From NCBI GenBank assembly GCA_029959195.1, contig CP114122.1, forward strand, positions 2,294,001-2,358,000: 64,000 bases of DNA, given 5' to 3'. The notes under the pieces are model-generated. The model was not told the DNA's origin and made no database searches. It saw only the letters and a list, made by a program, of their open reading frames with translations. Of the stretch, positions 36,062-46,499 are shown piece after piece. Origin of the DNA: Dictyophora rubrovolvata. Taxonomy: Eukaryota > Basidiomycota > Agaricomycetes > Phallales > Phallaceae. Positions within the stretch are counted from its first letter, which is position 1, and each line of letters opens with the position of its first letter. Both the position numbers and the translations under genes were made by a program.

Positions 36062-37903
36062 ATGGACATTCGGAATCTTCCGAATCACGTGATATCGTGT
36101 GCTGCCGCGGGCGCCGGGGCCTGGCAATTCTACTCGACGACCTCGAAGCTCAGTCCAGTGGCACTACTAACTGTCAGGCTGTGGGATATGTGTCTCAAAC
36201 GGCGCACAAGTGAACAACGCTCTCCCATCCGACTGCCTTCATTGGCTAAATTTCATACCCACAAGAAAATCAGCTCAAGGTTTTCGAAGTTCGAACACAA
36301 ACATGACTCGGATATCATTGATATAAGCATAACCAGGAACACGGAAGTTCACAATTCCAAGCTCGCCATAAATCAAGCGATACCAGACGTACTCTACACT
36401 ATCTTCACATTAGCCATCTACGACTCAATTCGACCCATGAGGTCTGTCTTGACAATTTCCCATGTCTGCCGTCATTGGAGGGAATCTGCGTTGGGATGGC
36501 CAGGTTTATGGAGATTCATAGATCTAGATGCCTCAGATCCAATTATCGACTTATTCATGAGTCGATCCGCGAATGCACCTCTTATACTATCATGGACAAC
36601 CCAGACACGCCACTGGCACCGACGCGCCGCCGCCAATCTCAGAATTGGCAACCCATCCATGCTATATCTCGAGTCTAGAGCAAATTCCATTCTACCTCGT
36701 TTGTCTTCTTTGACCCTGCATCTTTTAGATTCCAAACTCGCTCAGATTAAACATGTCTTCCAGAATTCTGAATTGCCTCCACTCCAACTGCGTCGCTTAG
36801 ATATCGAGTTGCGCCCAAATACATCAAGAAAACGAATCAACTTAACGGATTTCCTCCGAGTAGACCTTTCGTACCTCAGAGAACTCAAACTTCGAGGAAT
36901 GGACTTACCATGGCTCGAACTTCCCCACGACAAATTGACACACTTCAAGCTCTCGCTTCCATTCAACCCACCCACACTCTCTGATCTTGTACGTTTTCTA
37001 TCCAACTGTCCTCTTTTATGCGAGCTTGAATTCCGTATTTCGGATCTTGACAACGTCACTACTGTCACGACAGCGTCGATATCAACAACACAGCCATTAG
37101 ACTTTCCTAGCCTCAAACGACTTATATTGTCTTCCGAGGGGGAATCAAGCTATGATTATATCCACAAGCTTTCGTCCCGTATCCGAACGTTAACATCACT
37201 GTCCGAGTTCCATCTATCTTATAATAATCGTTCGGATCTCCGCCCAACGACTGCACACACACCTTTCGACATTTTCGGAGCAGTCCCATCCGGGATATAT
37301 TCTCATTTTATCGGTTATCACTACTTATACATAAACATCGACTTGGACGTCAGAATTTTCGAAGTCTCATCTGCACCTGACCGCGTTAGCAACCCTTTAG
37401 ACTGTCCGCTTCGCATCTCAGGTTCCTTCCCACAACTTGAAGGCCCAGAATTACTTGACCATTTAACCCCAATTCTCGACTTCATACTTACCATTCCTCA
37501 CGCAACGCACTTGACGGTATGCTCTCAAGCTTGGGACGTTCTCACTCCGTGGATTATCGATTTTCCCAACGCCCTTCCTTGGCTTCATACTTTAGAACTG
37601 TCGCAATATCATGCTCATGAAAACCATATCACAGTGGCACCGTCAAACTTTATCCTCAGGAGACTCATTCTTTCAAACACTATAGTCTCATCTGCACGTC
37701 TTCTGAGCATCGTTTCAAGGACCGGAGCTACGGTTGTGGAATTGGACAATTATTACAAAAACCACATAAACAAAACTGATTTTAGGAATATTATTGCCGC
37801 TTTGGATCAAAGAGGGGTTGTAGTTGTCCCAGTCGGTCGTAATTTGGATGAAGTCGCACTACTCGATTTAGGTTTATTTACTAACGAACGCTGTTTTTTA
37901 TGA
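36062..37903 (+). CDS. F-box/LRR-type protein, intact
   Basis: A single exon encodes 613 residues. An F-box lies at about residues 107-155: INQAIPDVLYTIFTLAIYDS, then ISHVCRHWRESALGWPGLW. It is followed by leucine-rich repeats such as LPPLQLRRLDIEL, YLRELKLRGMDLPWLELPH and LKRLILSSEG. F-box proteins link substrates to Skp1-cullin ubiquitin ligases through the F-box, with the repeats choosing the target; the target here is unknown. This is the only intact member of the family in the window; dead relatives are at 10091-10348, 19790-21240 and 41500-41985. The absence of introns is usual in this family. The N-terminal 100 residues have no recognised domain. Confidence 0.88.
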   Translation: MDIRNLPNHVISCAAAGAGAWQFYSTTSKLSPVALLTVRLWDMCLKRRTSEQRSPIRLPSLAKFHTHKKISSRFSKFEHKHDSDIIDISITRNTEVHNSKLAINQAIPDVLYTIFTLAIYDSIRPMRSVLTISHVCRHWRESALGWPGLWRFIDLDASDPIIDLFMSRSANAPLILSWTTQTRHWHRRAAANLRIGNPSMLYLESRANSILPRLSSLTLHLLDSKLAQIKHVFQNSELPPLQLRRLDIELRPNTSRKRINLTDFLRVDLSYLRELKLRGMDLPWLELPHDKLTHFKLSLPFNPPTLSDLVRFLSNCPLLCELEFRISDLDNVTTVTTASISTTQPLDFPSLKRLILSSEGESSYDYIHKLSSRIRTLTSLSEFHLSYNNRSDLRPTTAHTPFDIFGAVPSGIYSHFIGYHYLYINIDLDVRIFEVSSAPDRVSNPLDCPLRISGSFPQLEGPELLDHLTPILDFILTIPHATHLTVCSQAWDVLTPWIIDFPNALPWLHTLELSQYHAHENHITVAPSNFILRRLILSNTIVSSARLLSIVSRTGATVVELDNYYKNHINKTDFRNIIAALDQRGVVVVPVGRNLDEVALLDLGLFTNERCFL

Positions 37904-38130
37904 GACGCGCGCTTTATATACCTGTAAAGATGTCTTAATAAGATGCATTCGCGTCTGATAAAACTTACTGAGTAACCCTAATAATTATCTGAGAGTGATG
38001 TCGAATCGGATGTACACTGCATTGTGCCCCTGTCGAATTAGAGACATCATTCTCCACAATTATATTGTTACGAGATAAATTATCATTATCATTATCATTA
38101 TTATACTTTTTTGAAAAGAAGTCACGCTGC

Positions 38131-39925
38131 TCATACTGTATCAGAAGCATTGTAACTTCTTGGGAAATCCGCTCTGTTGAATGATCCATCGCTACAGTCC
38201 TCAGACATATCATCCTCATCCCCCAATTCTATAATAAACGTCTGGTGCATTTGTTGCAACATATTTGGAATCGAGCGAATTGTGATTGTTGCATTGTTTC
38301 CATCGATTGATGTGGAGTTATTTTCTCGAAGTGCCAACGTAAAATCAGATATTAATATTACTGAAATTCTAGAAATCGAATCAAAAATGAGTTTTGGGTC
38401 GGCCGGATATCGAGATGTATCTTACCCGGCTTGTATTGAGCTTAAAGATGCCGTGATGGTAACATCCTGTAAAGCTCAGCGATCGAGAATCAAGATTCCC
38501 CAGATAAGTCATACTTACAGTCAAAATCTACGAAAGTGGGACGTGAATAAGTACGAATCTAACTGATATAAAGGAACTTACCTGTCCAATAATCGCATAC
38601 GTAACAGATATGAATATTGTAAAGCTTCAATGCATAAAAGCATAAATAAACCCAAATTCCTCAACAATGTTGATGAGCTTACCAAAACCGTGATATAACT
38701 AACATTAATAAACATTAGATTTCCCGCTCAAGCTCGGATTTACTGAGGATAACTTACTCTGTTTGAAGAGTATGGAAGAAAGATTGTTTCCTCCTTGAAG
38801 GTTGGTACCACGCTTTGCTCTCCATGTGCCCCATACATTGTATAAGCACAAGCCGAACGAAAGAACGTCGATTAAAATGCCAAAAATGTTTCCGAGAAGA
38901 TCGATAATTCTCTCTGAGGTCGGAACTTGGATTTGTTTAATGAGCCTACAGCAGTGATTTATACAGTGTCGACATACCGCTAGAGATTAAAGTCAGTACG
39001 CGAAAGGAGACATAGCTTGGATTGCTTACAACAGGCCAACAGTACATGTGTCAAAGAGTATTACTTCTACAAGTTCTCAAGTCAGTACGACATCATATAT
39101 ATCAGTAAACACAACGTTGCTTACCCAAAAGAAGGAATAACACCCCGGCAAAAAAAGCGAGAGCCAGAACTATAGCCACAACTTTCCCACCCCGACACAG
39201 GGCATATGCTCGAGCGACCAATAAACCTGATAATGATTGCACTTAATGCCTCTACAATTGCTTCGCTCCACACTTACCTTGAACACCGAGAAATGTCAAA
39301 ATAGAAAAAGAACTCGCGACGTTGTAAAGAATATTGCAAGTCCTATATCCCTTCAAGCTTGAGCAATTTACCACAGACGCCGATATCGCGTACAATCTTA
39401 CCGTTCTGGCTGCAAAGTACTTATCAGAAATTTGATTCATGGGCGGGTGAAAGACTTTTCACACTTACTGCAGTCTCAGGCAAAATGTTGATAGCGAAAT
39501 AGATTATTTGAGTTACAATAACGGGATATCTTGCAAGAACGTAAAGTAAACTTGGAAAATTGAATCGTCTAGTCCATATGTTTTCGACTTCCTGCGAAAT
39601 TTGCAGCAAAGTAGTATAAATAAGGAGGGCTAAAGGGTGTTTCGTCAGATGTTTTCCTTGCTAGTCTGTTTCAACTCACCTATAACGGCGATTGTGATTA
39701 TGTTGTAGACGTAACTTTTCTTCCAATGAGTGGTGCGGAATAGTAAAAAAAAGGAGGTACACATACGATACATATGCTTCCTGGATCATAGTCTGTATGA
39801 CCGCTTGGGATAGCGTACTGTTCGTGGGATCCATCTGATTTTAAGACAGCAGTCGGGTCAGAGGATGCATTATATACCCATTTATTATCTTGGAGACACA
39901 TACTAATAAGTGATAAGCATGTCAT
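38131..39925 (-). CDS. DUF6533-type seven-helix membrane protein
   Basis: A multi-exon minus-strand gene. The N-terminal domain reads YVYNIITIAVIALLIYTTLL, then QISQEVENIW and LLYVLARYPV, the DUF6533 signature. Helix 3 contains YNVASSFSILTFLGVQ joined to LLVARAYALCRGGKVVAIV. Later helices include IIDLLGNIFGILIDVLSFGL, and the cytosolic tail begins LISDFTLALRENN. Keeping the frame between the first and second helix pairs needs an 8-nt microexon near 39422-39415 (CCAGAACG) flanked by a GTAAGT intron and a GTAAGA intron. One join near 38650 is not settled. These proteins are abundant in agaricomycetes and their function is unknown. Stop at 38131. Confidence 0.75.
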
Positions 39926-40449
39926 AGGTTTTCTGGAATTTCGTAATTTTTGTTCCGTGTTTCAATGGCAGTGATGCCATATATATGGGATCGCTTCTAG
40001 CAGCATCCTGTACTTCGAAAAACTGATAGCTAAGAAGCCCAGTACTGGACCTGATTCAGCTGACGATACAGCCAAGAGAGATCATGGCTTGTTGATACGA
40101 TGATCCCTTCTAGACTGTAAAATTTCGTGAAAAAACTTAGATGCCTGACTAACACTTGACATTAGGATCTACTGAAAGAAAAAAGAACTATCGACGTACC
40201 GGCGTTTCTCAATCAAAATTCGCTCCACCTCCGGCATCGCACAGATTTCAAAAACACCACCTTCTAGTCCTGATCGAGATCTATCATACCTCTCCAAGCG
40301 CTGCACCCATCGTAAAGCTACAGGCTTTTTAAATTTTAACAAACTCTAGTCCAAAAACAGGCACAAGCCACCATTGATTGTTATTCATTAACCAAGCTTT
40401 TATCTAAAGCCCAACTGCACTGCAGCGTGGATTATTTCTGTAAGTTAAT
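39926..40449. other. Intergenic, no gene seen
   Basis: Upstream region of the DUF6533 gene and unassigned sequence up to the hairpin repeat. No coding signal was found. Confidence 0.4.
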
Positions 40450-40560
40450 TAGACTCTTCCCTAGTGGTCGGTAACGACGACTAGGGGAGAGGTGACGCGC
40501 TTGTACTACGCGTATAGGGCGTGATACTGGCGCTTAAAGCGCCAGATTCTAACAATTTCA
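40450..40560 (+). repeat. Hairpin repeat, copy 2
   Basis: Stem arms lie at 40454-40470 and 40475-40491 around the loop GTAA, followed by GACGCGCTTGTACTACGCG and a second perfect palindrome CTGGCGCTTAAAGCGCCAG near 40527. It is homologous to 15370-15460 and to the inverted copy at 46500-46640. Confidence 0.55.
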
Positions 40561-41400
40561 ACTCCGTGGCTGTTCAACGAATAACGTCGGACTCGCATCA
40601 GACGCACTGGGAGGGAATATGAACGTGTTGTTGGGCGTAACTTGTAAGGGATACGGATGAAGGCGGGGCAGACGCCGAAACAGCGTTAACTTCAGTTTTG
40701 AGATCAGAGACGCGCTGCACTTTAACAGCCCGCTCTCAGCCATTGCTGGCTTGGTGTGCTACTAGATAGCACCATCACATTGGTGTGGGTTTTCTGGCTT
40801 ATAATAATCATTTACATTCTATGGGCACAGTATGTACCAGGGCAAGGCACGGAGCCAATATTGAAATACCTATATTTCCAAGCCACGACTGGTCAATAAT
40901 CTTTTTCTTCAAACTACTAAATATCATTCTTATCATCTCCAAATTTCGGACAATGCCCATTATAGTTGGACGGGCCGTTCCTCCGTAATATCGCTTTGGA
41001 CACAGAGATGGCTCGATGTTGCTGACCGGTTCTGCGACACTAACGACCCCCAGATGAAGAAAATTCTGGAGGGGTTGAATGATGTTTCGGGATGACAAGC
41101 CTGTGGTATGTCCGAGTGGCGCAAACATTTTTGAATGACGTTTTTTGTTGACCATTTGGCACCTTCTAGCTTTCTACGCAAACCCAACCCGACCCGACCC
41201 AGACCCAGACCCAGACAAAACAGGAGGTGGTAAGTTAATTTTTGTGAGCTTTTGTCTCCTGAAATTTTTAATAGTCTCCAACCAGACGCTGAGCTACGTA
41301 CAACCTTCGTCCGGGGATGATGTTCAATCTGAATCTAACGGCACTTCTTCCGAGTTCCGACCAACTTTCAACCATTCCCCATCGTGTGGCGATATGCTAT
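40555..41400 (+). pseudogene. Truncated copy of the 44957-45646 hypothetical gene
   Basis: The segment aligns with 44405-45645, from GTTGTTCAAC-type upstream sequence to the last exon (ACGCTGAGC-type acceptor context near 41290). The first exon and most of exon 2 are missing, and the remaining parts have indels, including an expanded GACCCAGACC repeat near 41195. The frame is not open, so this is a dead duplicate. Confidence 0.6.
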
Positions 41401-41499
41401 TACCACACATCACCGAACGTCAAAGTGAAATAGTGTAAGTTACACTTGAACACGCACATTTGAACGCGCACGTATCTGATCAAAATCTCCTGATTGGCA

Positions 41500-41985
41500 G
41501 GAACGCCCGAGTACACAATTTCAAGCTTCCGGTAAACAGGGTGATCTCAGGTATACTCTACAGCATCTTCGTGGCAACGGTTTACGACTCGACTTCTCCT
41601 GTAAGATATGTCTCATGCCCGAAATAACACATTTAGCAATCGGCCCGCATTTGTGGGAGGTTGTTTTCTCGTGGGTCATTAACATCCCCAACTTGTTTCC
41701 TTGCCTCAAGACTCTGGAGCTCAATTTTAAAGAGAACGACCGTGACGTTGGGTTGATCTCGTATGGCACTCTTCCTGGCGTGGTTTCGAGGACCGGAACT
41801 GAGTACTTGGAATTAAACGGGGATTGCTACTTTGATGATGAGGCTGAGTCCGTGGAAACCCTCTTGGATCAAAGAGGAGTTGTGGTTGCTTATGACCAAG
41901 ATGACACCGAACCCGTCGGACAGCGGCTACTAGAACTATCATGTGTGTATAGATATAATGATTCATACACGTCGCAAAATTGAAA
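41500..41985 (+). pseudogene. F-box gene remnant with internal deletion
   Basis: An N-terminal piece (41510-41605, with the string TTTACGACTCGACTTCTCCTG) is joined directly to a C-terminal piece. The latter is open at 41615-41983 and contains FPCLKTLELNF, then VVSRTGTEYLEL and LLDQRGVVV, matching the end of the intact F-box protein. The middle (all central repeats) is deleted. It is dead as an F-box protein, although the C-terminal frame is still open. Confidence 0.65.
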
Positions 41986-42149
41986 CATGTTTGATTTTCC
42001 TTATCACTAAATAAGGTACTGAGGAGCCGTACTTTATCACACATGAAATGGAAATACCGTTTCATGCATACCTTTTTTTACAGTAATAGAAACAACTGGT
42101 CAAAAAGTTTCCAGAAGATATATTAAAATAATAAAATTTTCTGTCAAAT

Positions 42150-42540
42150 ACAGACTCAGCTGCGGCCGAAAACCAAACCGAGCGGCGGTTCGGTTCGGTC
42201 AGAAACCGGTTCGTACTTGAAGCTTGACGGCCCATGGTTTGAGTTCGGTTTGAGCACAGTTCGGTCTGAGACCGATTTGATTGTGGTTTGAAAAGCTCCT
42301 CTGCTTGCTGCACACCGGCTGTCCAGAGACTAATAGGAAGCTCAAAAATGGTAATATGAAAGGGTACACTTCCCAAATATATAATTCTGAGCTTATTTTC
42401 TTCGAAAGAATAAATATTTGTAGTCAAACTGGTTCCAAACTGGTTCCAAATTCTGGAGGATTCCAGTTCCAGTTCGATTCCCAAACAGGGCTGGACCTGA
42501 ACCGAACTGGTTTCAACCCGAACTGTACCCATCACTAAAC
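42150..42540. mobile_element. GGTTCGG-rich repeat, possibly a non-autonomous hAT element
   Basis: Both ends are rich in GGTTCGG/CCGAACC words in inverted arrangement. On the minus strand it starts TTAGTGATGGGTACAGTTCG near 42538, which resembles the CAGTGATGGG ends of hAT-type elements. The other end lacks a matching terminus, so it is probably truncated. No transposase is present. Confidence 0.35.
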
Positions 42541-42671
42541 AGAGCGACAGGATCATAAAACTCCGAAATGGATGTGCAAGGGACGACGATGACGATTCAG
42601 ACAATGGCGAAATGGGTTGCATCCCTTCGATATCTAATTTATCAATGTTACATATAGCCAGGCTAGATGAC

Positions 42672-42681
42672 TATATATAAA
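42672..42681 (+). promoter_or_regulatory. TATA box of the decarboxylase gene
   Basis: TATATATAAA lies about 145 bp before the ATG at 42818 and is followed by a pyrimidine-rich leader (GACTCTTCATCTTCCAACC). Confidence 0.55.
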
Positions 42682-42764
42682 TCTTCACTCGGTCGACTTG
42701 GACTCTTCATCTTCCAACCTTCGCGCCATAGTACAATCACCTACAAAACCATAAGCTTATTCAG

Positions 42765-42814
42765 GTGTGTTCTGGATGAAGTATGCTTCAAAAGCTGAAA
42801 GCTGGCCTTTTTAG
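42765..42814 (+). promoter_or_regulatory. Predicted 5'UTR intron of the decarboxylase gene
   Basis: A 50-nt GTGTGT...TTTTTAG intron lies three bases before the start codon. It contains both upstream ATGs (42776 and 42783); if not removed, the latter would open a 93-residue overlapping frame. Splicing would therefore make 42818 the first start codon. Confidence 0.5.
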
Positions 42815-42817
42815 ATC

Positions 42818-44158
42818 ATGTCCCAGATTTCGAGACCCTCAGCTGAAGAATTTAGAAGAGGAGGGTGGATCCCTGCTAGCCAAGCAATCTTGGTGGATTA
42901 CATCCGAAAACTGGTTTTGCTGGGTCGGAAACGTCGCGATGGAGGAGTGGGTCTGCTTCCCGAAGTCCAAGCATTTAAAGACTTCATTGAAACCGACCCC
43001 GTTGTCTTTACAGGTTTCATTAGAATGTTTTCAGAAGCAACCGAACCTGTATGTCTGTTCCTAAAAAATAACCGATTTTTTTGGATTCTCAATAACAATG
43101 AACTTTCTCTCAAGCCCACGGATTATGGGGAACTCGTCAGTATGTTTAACGAAATCTTCCGCGAAGCACCAAGTTTTGGCTCTCTAGGACCCCCCCTTTA
43201 CATGATCATGGCACAAAGCATGAATACGCAGGGTGGATTTTCAGCCTACACCAAGGCGTCTCTCAACTATCATTTCAAAGAGATGTTCATGACATGGGTT
43301 TCATATCTTAATTCTGAAGATTCTTGCAGCGTCCTGACCGACAAGCAAGGTGGATGGTTTAGTGCTCCTGCACTGGAAGCTCTGATGGCGGAATACGATG
43401 GTCGTACGTTCGAGCAAGTCTTTATTTGTAATACCGACGAACCCCACTATGGTTTCCAATCTTTTGAGGAGTTCTTTAATCGCCGTTACCGTGCGCCTGA
43501 AATTGATCGTCCCACTGGGCCCATTGACGACTTGAGTCTCATCAGCGCTCCCACTGAATCCACCGTATATGCCTACCAGACGAATGTTCATCTCTCCGAT
43601 GAACTTTTCATCAAGGACGAAAAATATTCACTTGTACATTTGCTCGCCAACGACCCTTACACAAGTGAATTCGTAGGCGGGAGTGTAATCCAAGGATTCC
43701 TCAACACCACCGGATATCACCGCTGGCACTCTCCAGTCAACGGAACCATAAAGAAAATCGTCGATGTACCAGGAACGTACTTCGCCCAAGCACCAAGCAC
43801 TCTCGACTCCGAAATCCCCCCGCCCGAGTCTGACGAACTTCCTCCTTACCTCAAGTCACTTAGGTACTTCGCAAACACCGCTACCCGGCAGCTTATTTTC
43901 ATTGAAGCTGACAACACCGCTCTCGGTATCGTTTGTTTTATCGCCATTGGAATGACTGAAGTCTCCAGTTGCGAAGCTACCGTTCGCCTAGGGCAACACG
44001 TCCTGCGGGGTGATGAGTTGGGGATGTTCCATTTTGGTGGTTCATCTGCTGCGCTTGTTTTCCTTCGTACTGCCAATGTTCAGGTTGATCCCACGTATGC
44101 CGTTCCTGGTGCTTTTCTTAGAATCAATAAACCTTTCGCTACCGCGCCAGTGGTCTAA
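42818..44158 (+). CDS. PsiD-like L-tryptophan (aromatic amino acid) decarboxylase
   Basis: One exon, 446 residues, strongly similar to the Psilocybe tryptophan decarboxylase PsiD, a phosphatidylserine-decarboxylase-fold enzyme, over its full length. Shared strings include the region LGPPLYMIMA, YYHW-type NTTGYHRWHSPVNGTI, VPGTYFAQAPST, PPYLKSL and RQLIFIEADN. The self-cleavage motif is GGSS at 407-410; Ser410 aligns with PsiD Ser404, which generates the pyruvoyl cofactor. The expected reaction is decarboxylation of tryptophan or a related amino acid to the amine in the cytosol. No psi-type methyltransferase, kinase or P450 is in the window, so it is not a psilocybin cluster. Such homologues are widespread in agarics, and the true substrate is not known. 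Confidence 0.9.
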   Translation: MSQISRPSAEEFRRGGWIPASQAILVDYIRKLVLLGRKRRDGGVGLLPEVQAFKDFIETDPVVFTGFIRMFSEATEPVCLFLKNNRFFWILNNNELSLKPTDYGELVSMFNEIFREAPSFGSLGPPLYMIMAQSMNTQGGFSAYTKASLNYHFKEMFMTWVSYLNSEDSCSVLTDKQGGWFSAPALEALMAEYDGRTFEQVFICNTDEPHYGFQSFEEFFNRRYRAPEIDRPTGPIDDLSLISAPTESTVYAYQTNVHLSDELFIKDEKYSLVHLLANDPYTSEFVGGSVIQGFLNTTGYHRWHSPVNGTIKKIVDVPGTYFAQAPSTLDSEIPPPESDELPPYLKSLRYFANTATRQLIFIEADNTALGIVCFIAIGMTEVSSCEATVRLGQHVLRGDELGMFHFGGSSAALVFLRTANVQVDPTYAVPGAFLRINKPFATAPVV

Positions 44159-44404
44159 AGGACCATAACAACCTGCAATGTCCAATCGATTAAAAAAAGG
44201 AATAACTGGCGCTGTTTCTTGTGGACATTCATTTCTTGTTTTACCTGTGTAATTCATATCTTGTTCAGTATAAAAATTTGAAGATTCATTGTTTAAAACC
44301 TAATACATAAATATCCATTCAAAAGTTGGGAGTATGACCCTTTGAACCCATGCTTACGACTTACATATGTCGTCTGCTTTAAGTTTGGAAGCCTGTTTAT
44401 TTAA
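44159..44404. other. 3' region of the decarboxylase gene
   Basis: AT-rich sequence with no gene; ends where the duplicated hypothetical-gene segment begins. Confidence 0.4.
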
Positions 44405-45646
44405 TCTAATGGAATTCCGTGGTTGTTCAACAAATAACGGAGAGGACACGGACAGTTGTTGGGCGTAAGGAAATTGAATACGGATGGAGAAACGGCAGAC
44501 GCCGAAAAAGGTTTGAGCCGAATATCGGCCCGGGCGCCCCGAAGCGTACTGCACCTCGTTGTTGGCTCAGTGCGCTAGTAGCACCATCGCTCTAATTACA
44601 TTAGTATGGGATTTTTGGCTTATAATGATCATTTTTTTAGACAATTCTATACCAGGGAACTTTCTCAAGGCACGGACCCGGCTAGTCAATAGCCTATTTC
44701 TCCTCAAATCACTCGATATCATTCTTTTCTTTCGAACGATTCTTACTACTGCTGGACTGGCCGTTCCTCAGTAATGCTGCTTTGGACACAGAGATGGCTC
44801 TTGTTAGAAACGAAATGACAAAAGTTGGTAACATGGCCATGGACAATACGTCCATGCCATGAAAAAGCGTTTAAAAGACCATTTCCAGCTACCCACCTAT
44901 CATTTACAACTCAACCTATTCAAATCAAATACTATTTTCAATACTCGCCGAAAAAAATGTCGAGTCCTCAGTTTCAATCATCCTCCGCATCCTCTGCTCA
45001 ACCCGTCGTACACGAAAATGGAGACGAAACATCCCAGGTAACGATATACATATATTTAGTGGCAGCTACTACCGTTGATTTGACACATTTTCTCAACCAG
45101 CTTTCTACCCTGACCGAAATAGTATCCCCTCAGGCGTCCCAGCAACTTGATACAGAGTCTCCTCTATTCAGGAGTCTCCTGAGATTACCGGCGGAGCAAG
45201 TACGTCCAATCCTTTTTCAATCTCATGACGTCCCATTTACCGACCCCAATAAAAAAACCCAGCGTCGAGCCCTCGCAGACGAAATAGATGTGGTCGTTGC
45301 ACATCTCCAAGGACTTGTTGAAGTCGTCGAACGGTATAGCGACATCAACGCCACCCAAATAAACAGAATTGTAGGGTCATTTAACCCCTCAATAAAGTTT
45401 CGGGATGACCAGTCTGTGGTACGTCCTAGTGGCACAAACATTTTTGAATGCCGTGTTTTGTTAATTATTTGTCATTTTTTTAGCCTTCCACGCAAACTCA
45501 ATCCGAGCCCGACCCAGACAAAACAGGAGACAGTGGTAAGTCAACTTGTGAGCTTTTCGTATCAAGAAGTGTTTAATATTTTCCAACCAGACGCTGAGCC
45601 ACCCGGGAATGACGTTCAGTCCGAATTGGATGGCACCTCCAACTAA
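44405..45646 (+). repeat. Duplicated segment with small hypothetical gene
   Basis: Aligns in the same orientation with 40555-41400. This copy is complete and carries the intact gene; the other is eroded. Confidence 0.65.
44957..45646 (+). CDS. Hypothetical protein, 168 residues
   Basis: Four exons (44957-45037, 45101-45418, 45484-45535, 45591-45646) give an open frame of 168 residues starting MSSPQFQSSSASSAQP. The middle exon is helical and acidic (LADEIDVVVAHLQGLVEVVERYSDINA) with no recognised domain or signal peptide. The C-terminus is polar (QSEPDPDKTG, QSELDGTSN). All introns have proper GT-AG ends, and the frame is kept across phase-1 joins, so it is likely a real gene. A dead copy lies upstream at 40555-41400. 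Function unknown. Confidence 0.6.
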   Translation: MSSPQFQSSSASSAQPVVHENGDETSQVTIYIYLVAATTVDLTHFLNQLSTLTEIVSPQASQQLDTESPLFRSLLRLPAEQVRPILFQSHDVPFTDPNKKTQRRALADEIDVVVAHLQGLVEVVERYSDINATQINRIVGSFNPSIKFRDDQSVVRPSGTNIFECRVLLIICHFFSLPRKLNPSPTQTKQETVVSQLVSFSYQEVFNIFQPDAEPPGNDVQSELDGTSN

Positions 45647-46050
45647 CCTTTAGTCGTTCTGGCCTTCCGAGTCTGATCCCTATCGTCAAAATCCCCAGTT
45701 AAATTCTAGAAATCCAGCGGGATGATAGGAATTAGACGCAGGGAAAAATTGGAGAAGTACTGTAGATAATCTGAACTCAATACTACCGCATTTGATATTT
45801 TTGAGAACAAAGGATCGATTTTTATTATTATTATTGTCCTTGCGTGATCAGCTGCTCCATTGATTGTGTAAACTGGTGAATAAATATTAGTTACCAAAGG
45901 TGACAATGGGAGAAAAAAAATGCTATCGTTTCCTTTATGGTCGAAAGAGGCAACGGCACACCGACACACGGATCCGCTATGTTCCACAGTCTGAAAACCG
46001 GATGCCTTGCTTGGCGGCTCCATCGAATAAATTACATGCCACTGCTTACT
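45647..46050. other. Intergenic, no gene seen
   Basis: Downstream sequence of the hypothetical gene with a short ATT microsatellite near 45820. No gene is supported. Confidence 0.4.
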
Positions 46051-46054
46051 AATA

Positions 46055-46350
46055 ATGAATAAGAAATCTGATCATCGGATATCGGGGGACAGCCTCGACA
46101 TTTAATTGGATGTGTGAATGCCCGCAGAAACCAGCTCTCAAAGAGATCGATGTCTCTTCTCAGCTGCACATTAATTCTCGGGTATTGAAGTATACTCCAG
46201 ACTACATCCTTCACATGACTCAGGGAAGATGTATTTAATCCTCGTTATGGACGGTACCATCATGTACATATGTATTATTATGTACAGACATTAGGGCGAC
46301 CCAAAGAGAATCCGAATCGGATGGACAAATGTAGAAGTGCCTGTCATCTT
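46055..46350 (-). repeat. Dispersed repeat, paired inverted with 56040-56335
   Basis: On the minus strand this reads closely like 56040-56335 on the plus strand, including CCATCCGATTCGGATTCT, AACGAGGATTAAA and CATGTGAAGGATGTAGTC. Parts are open (for example SDSDSLWVALMSVHN), but the frame is not conserved between the copies. It may be an eroded gene fragment of unknown family. Confidence 0.5.
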
Positions 46351-46499
46351 TTACGATTTGGTCGTTAAATGAACCAACCCTGCACCTGAGTCGGAAGACA
46401 CGTAATGCGATCATTGCAATCCGAGTAAACGGCATGGATGAAAAGATAGAGTAGATCTAGAGTTGCACTTTAAGTTCAATTGAACATTTGGAATGTCCA

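Noticed and set aside
42783-43064. A 93-residue frame overlapping the decarboxylase start
   Set aside because: It overlaps the conserved decarboxylase coding sequence in another frame, and its ATG lies inside a predicted 5'UTR intron.
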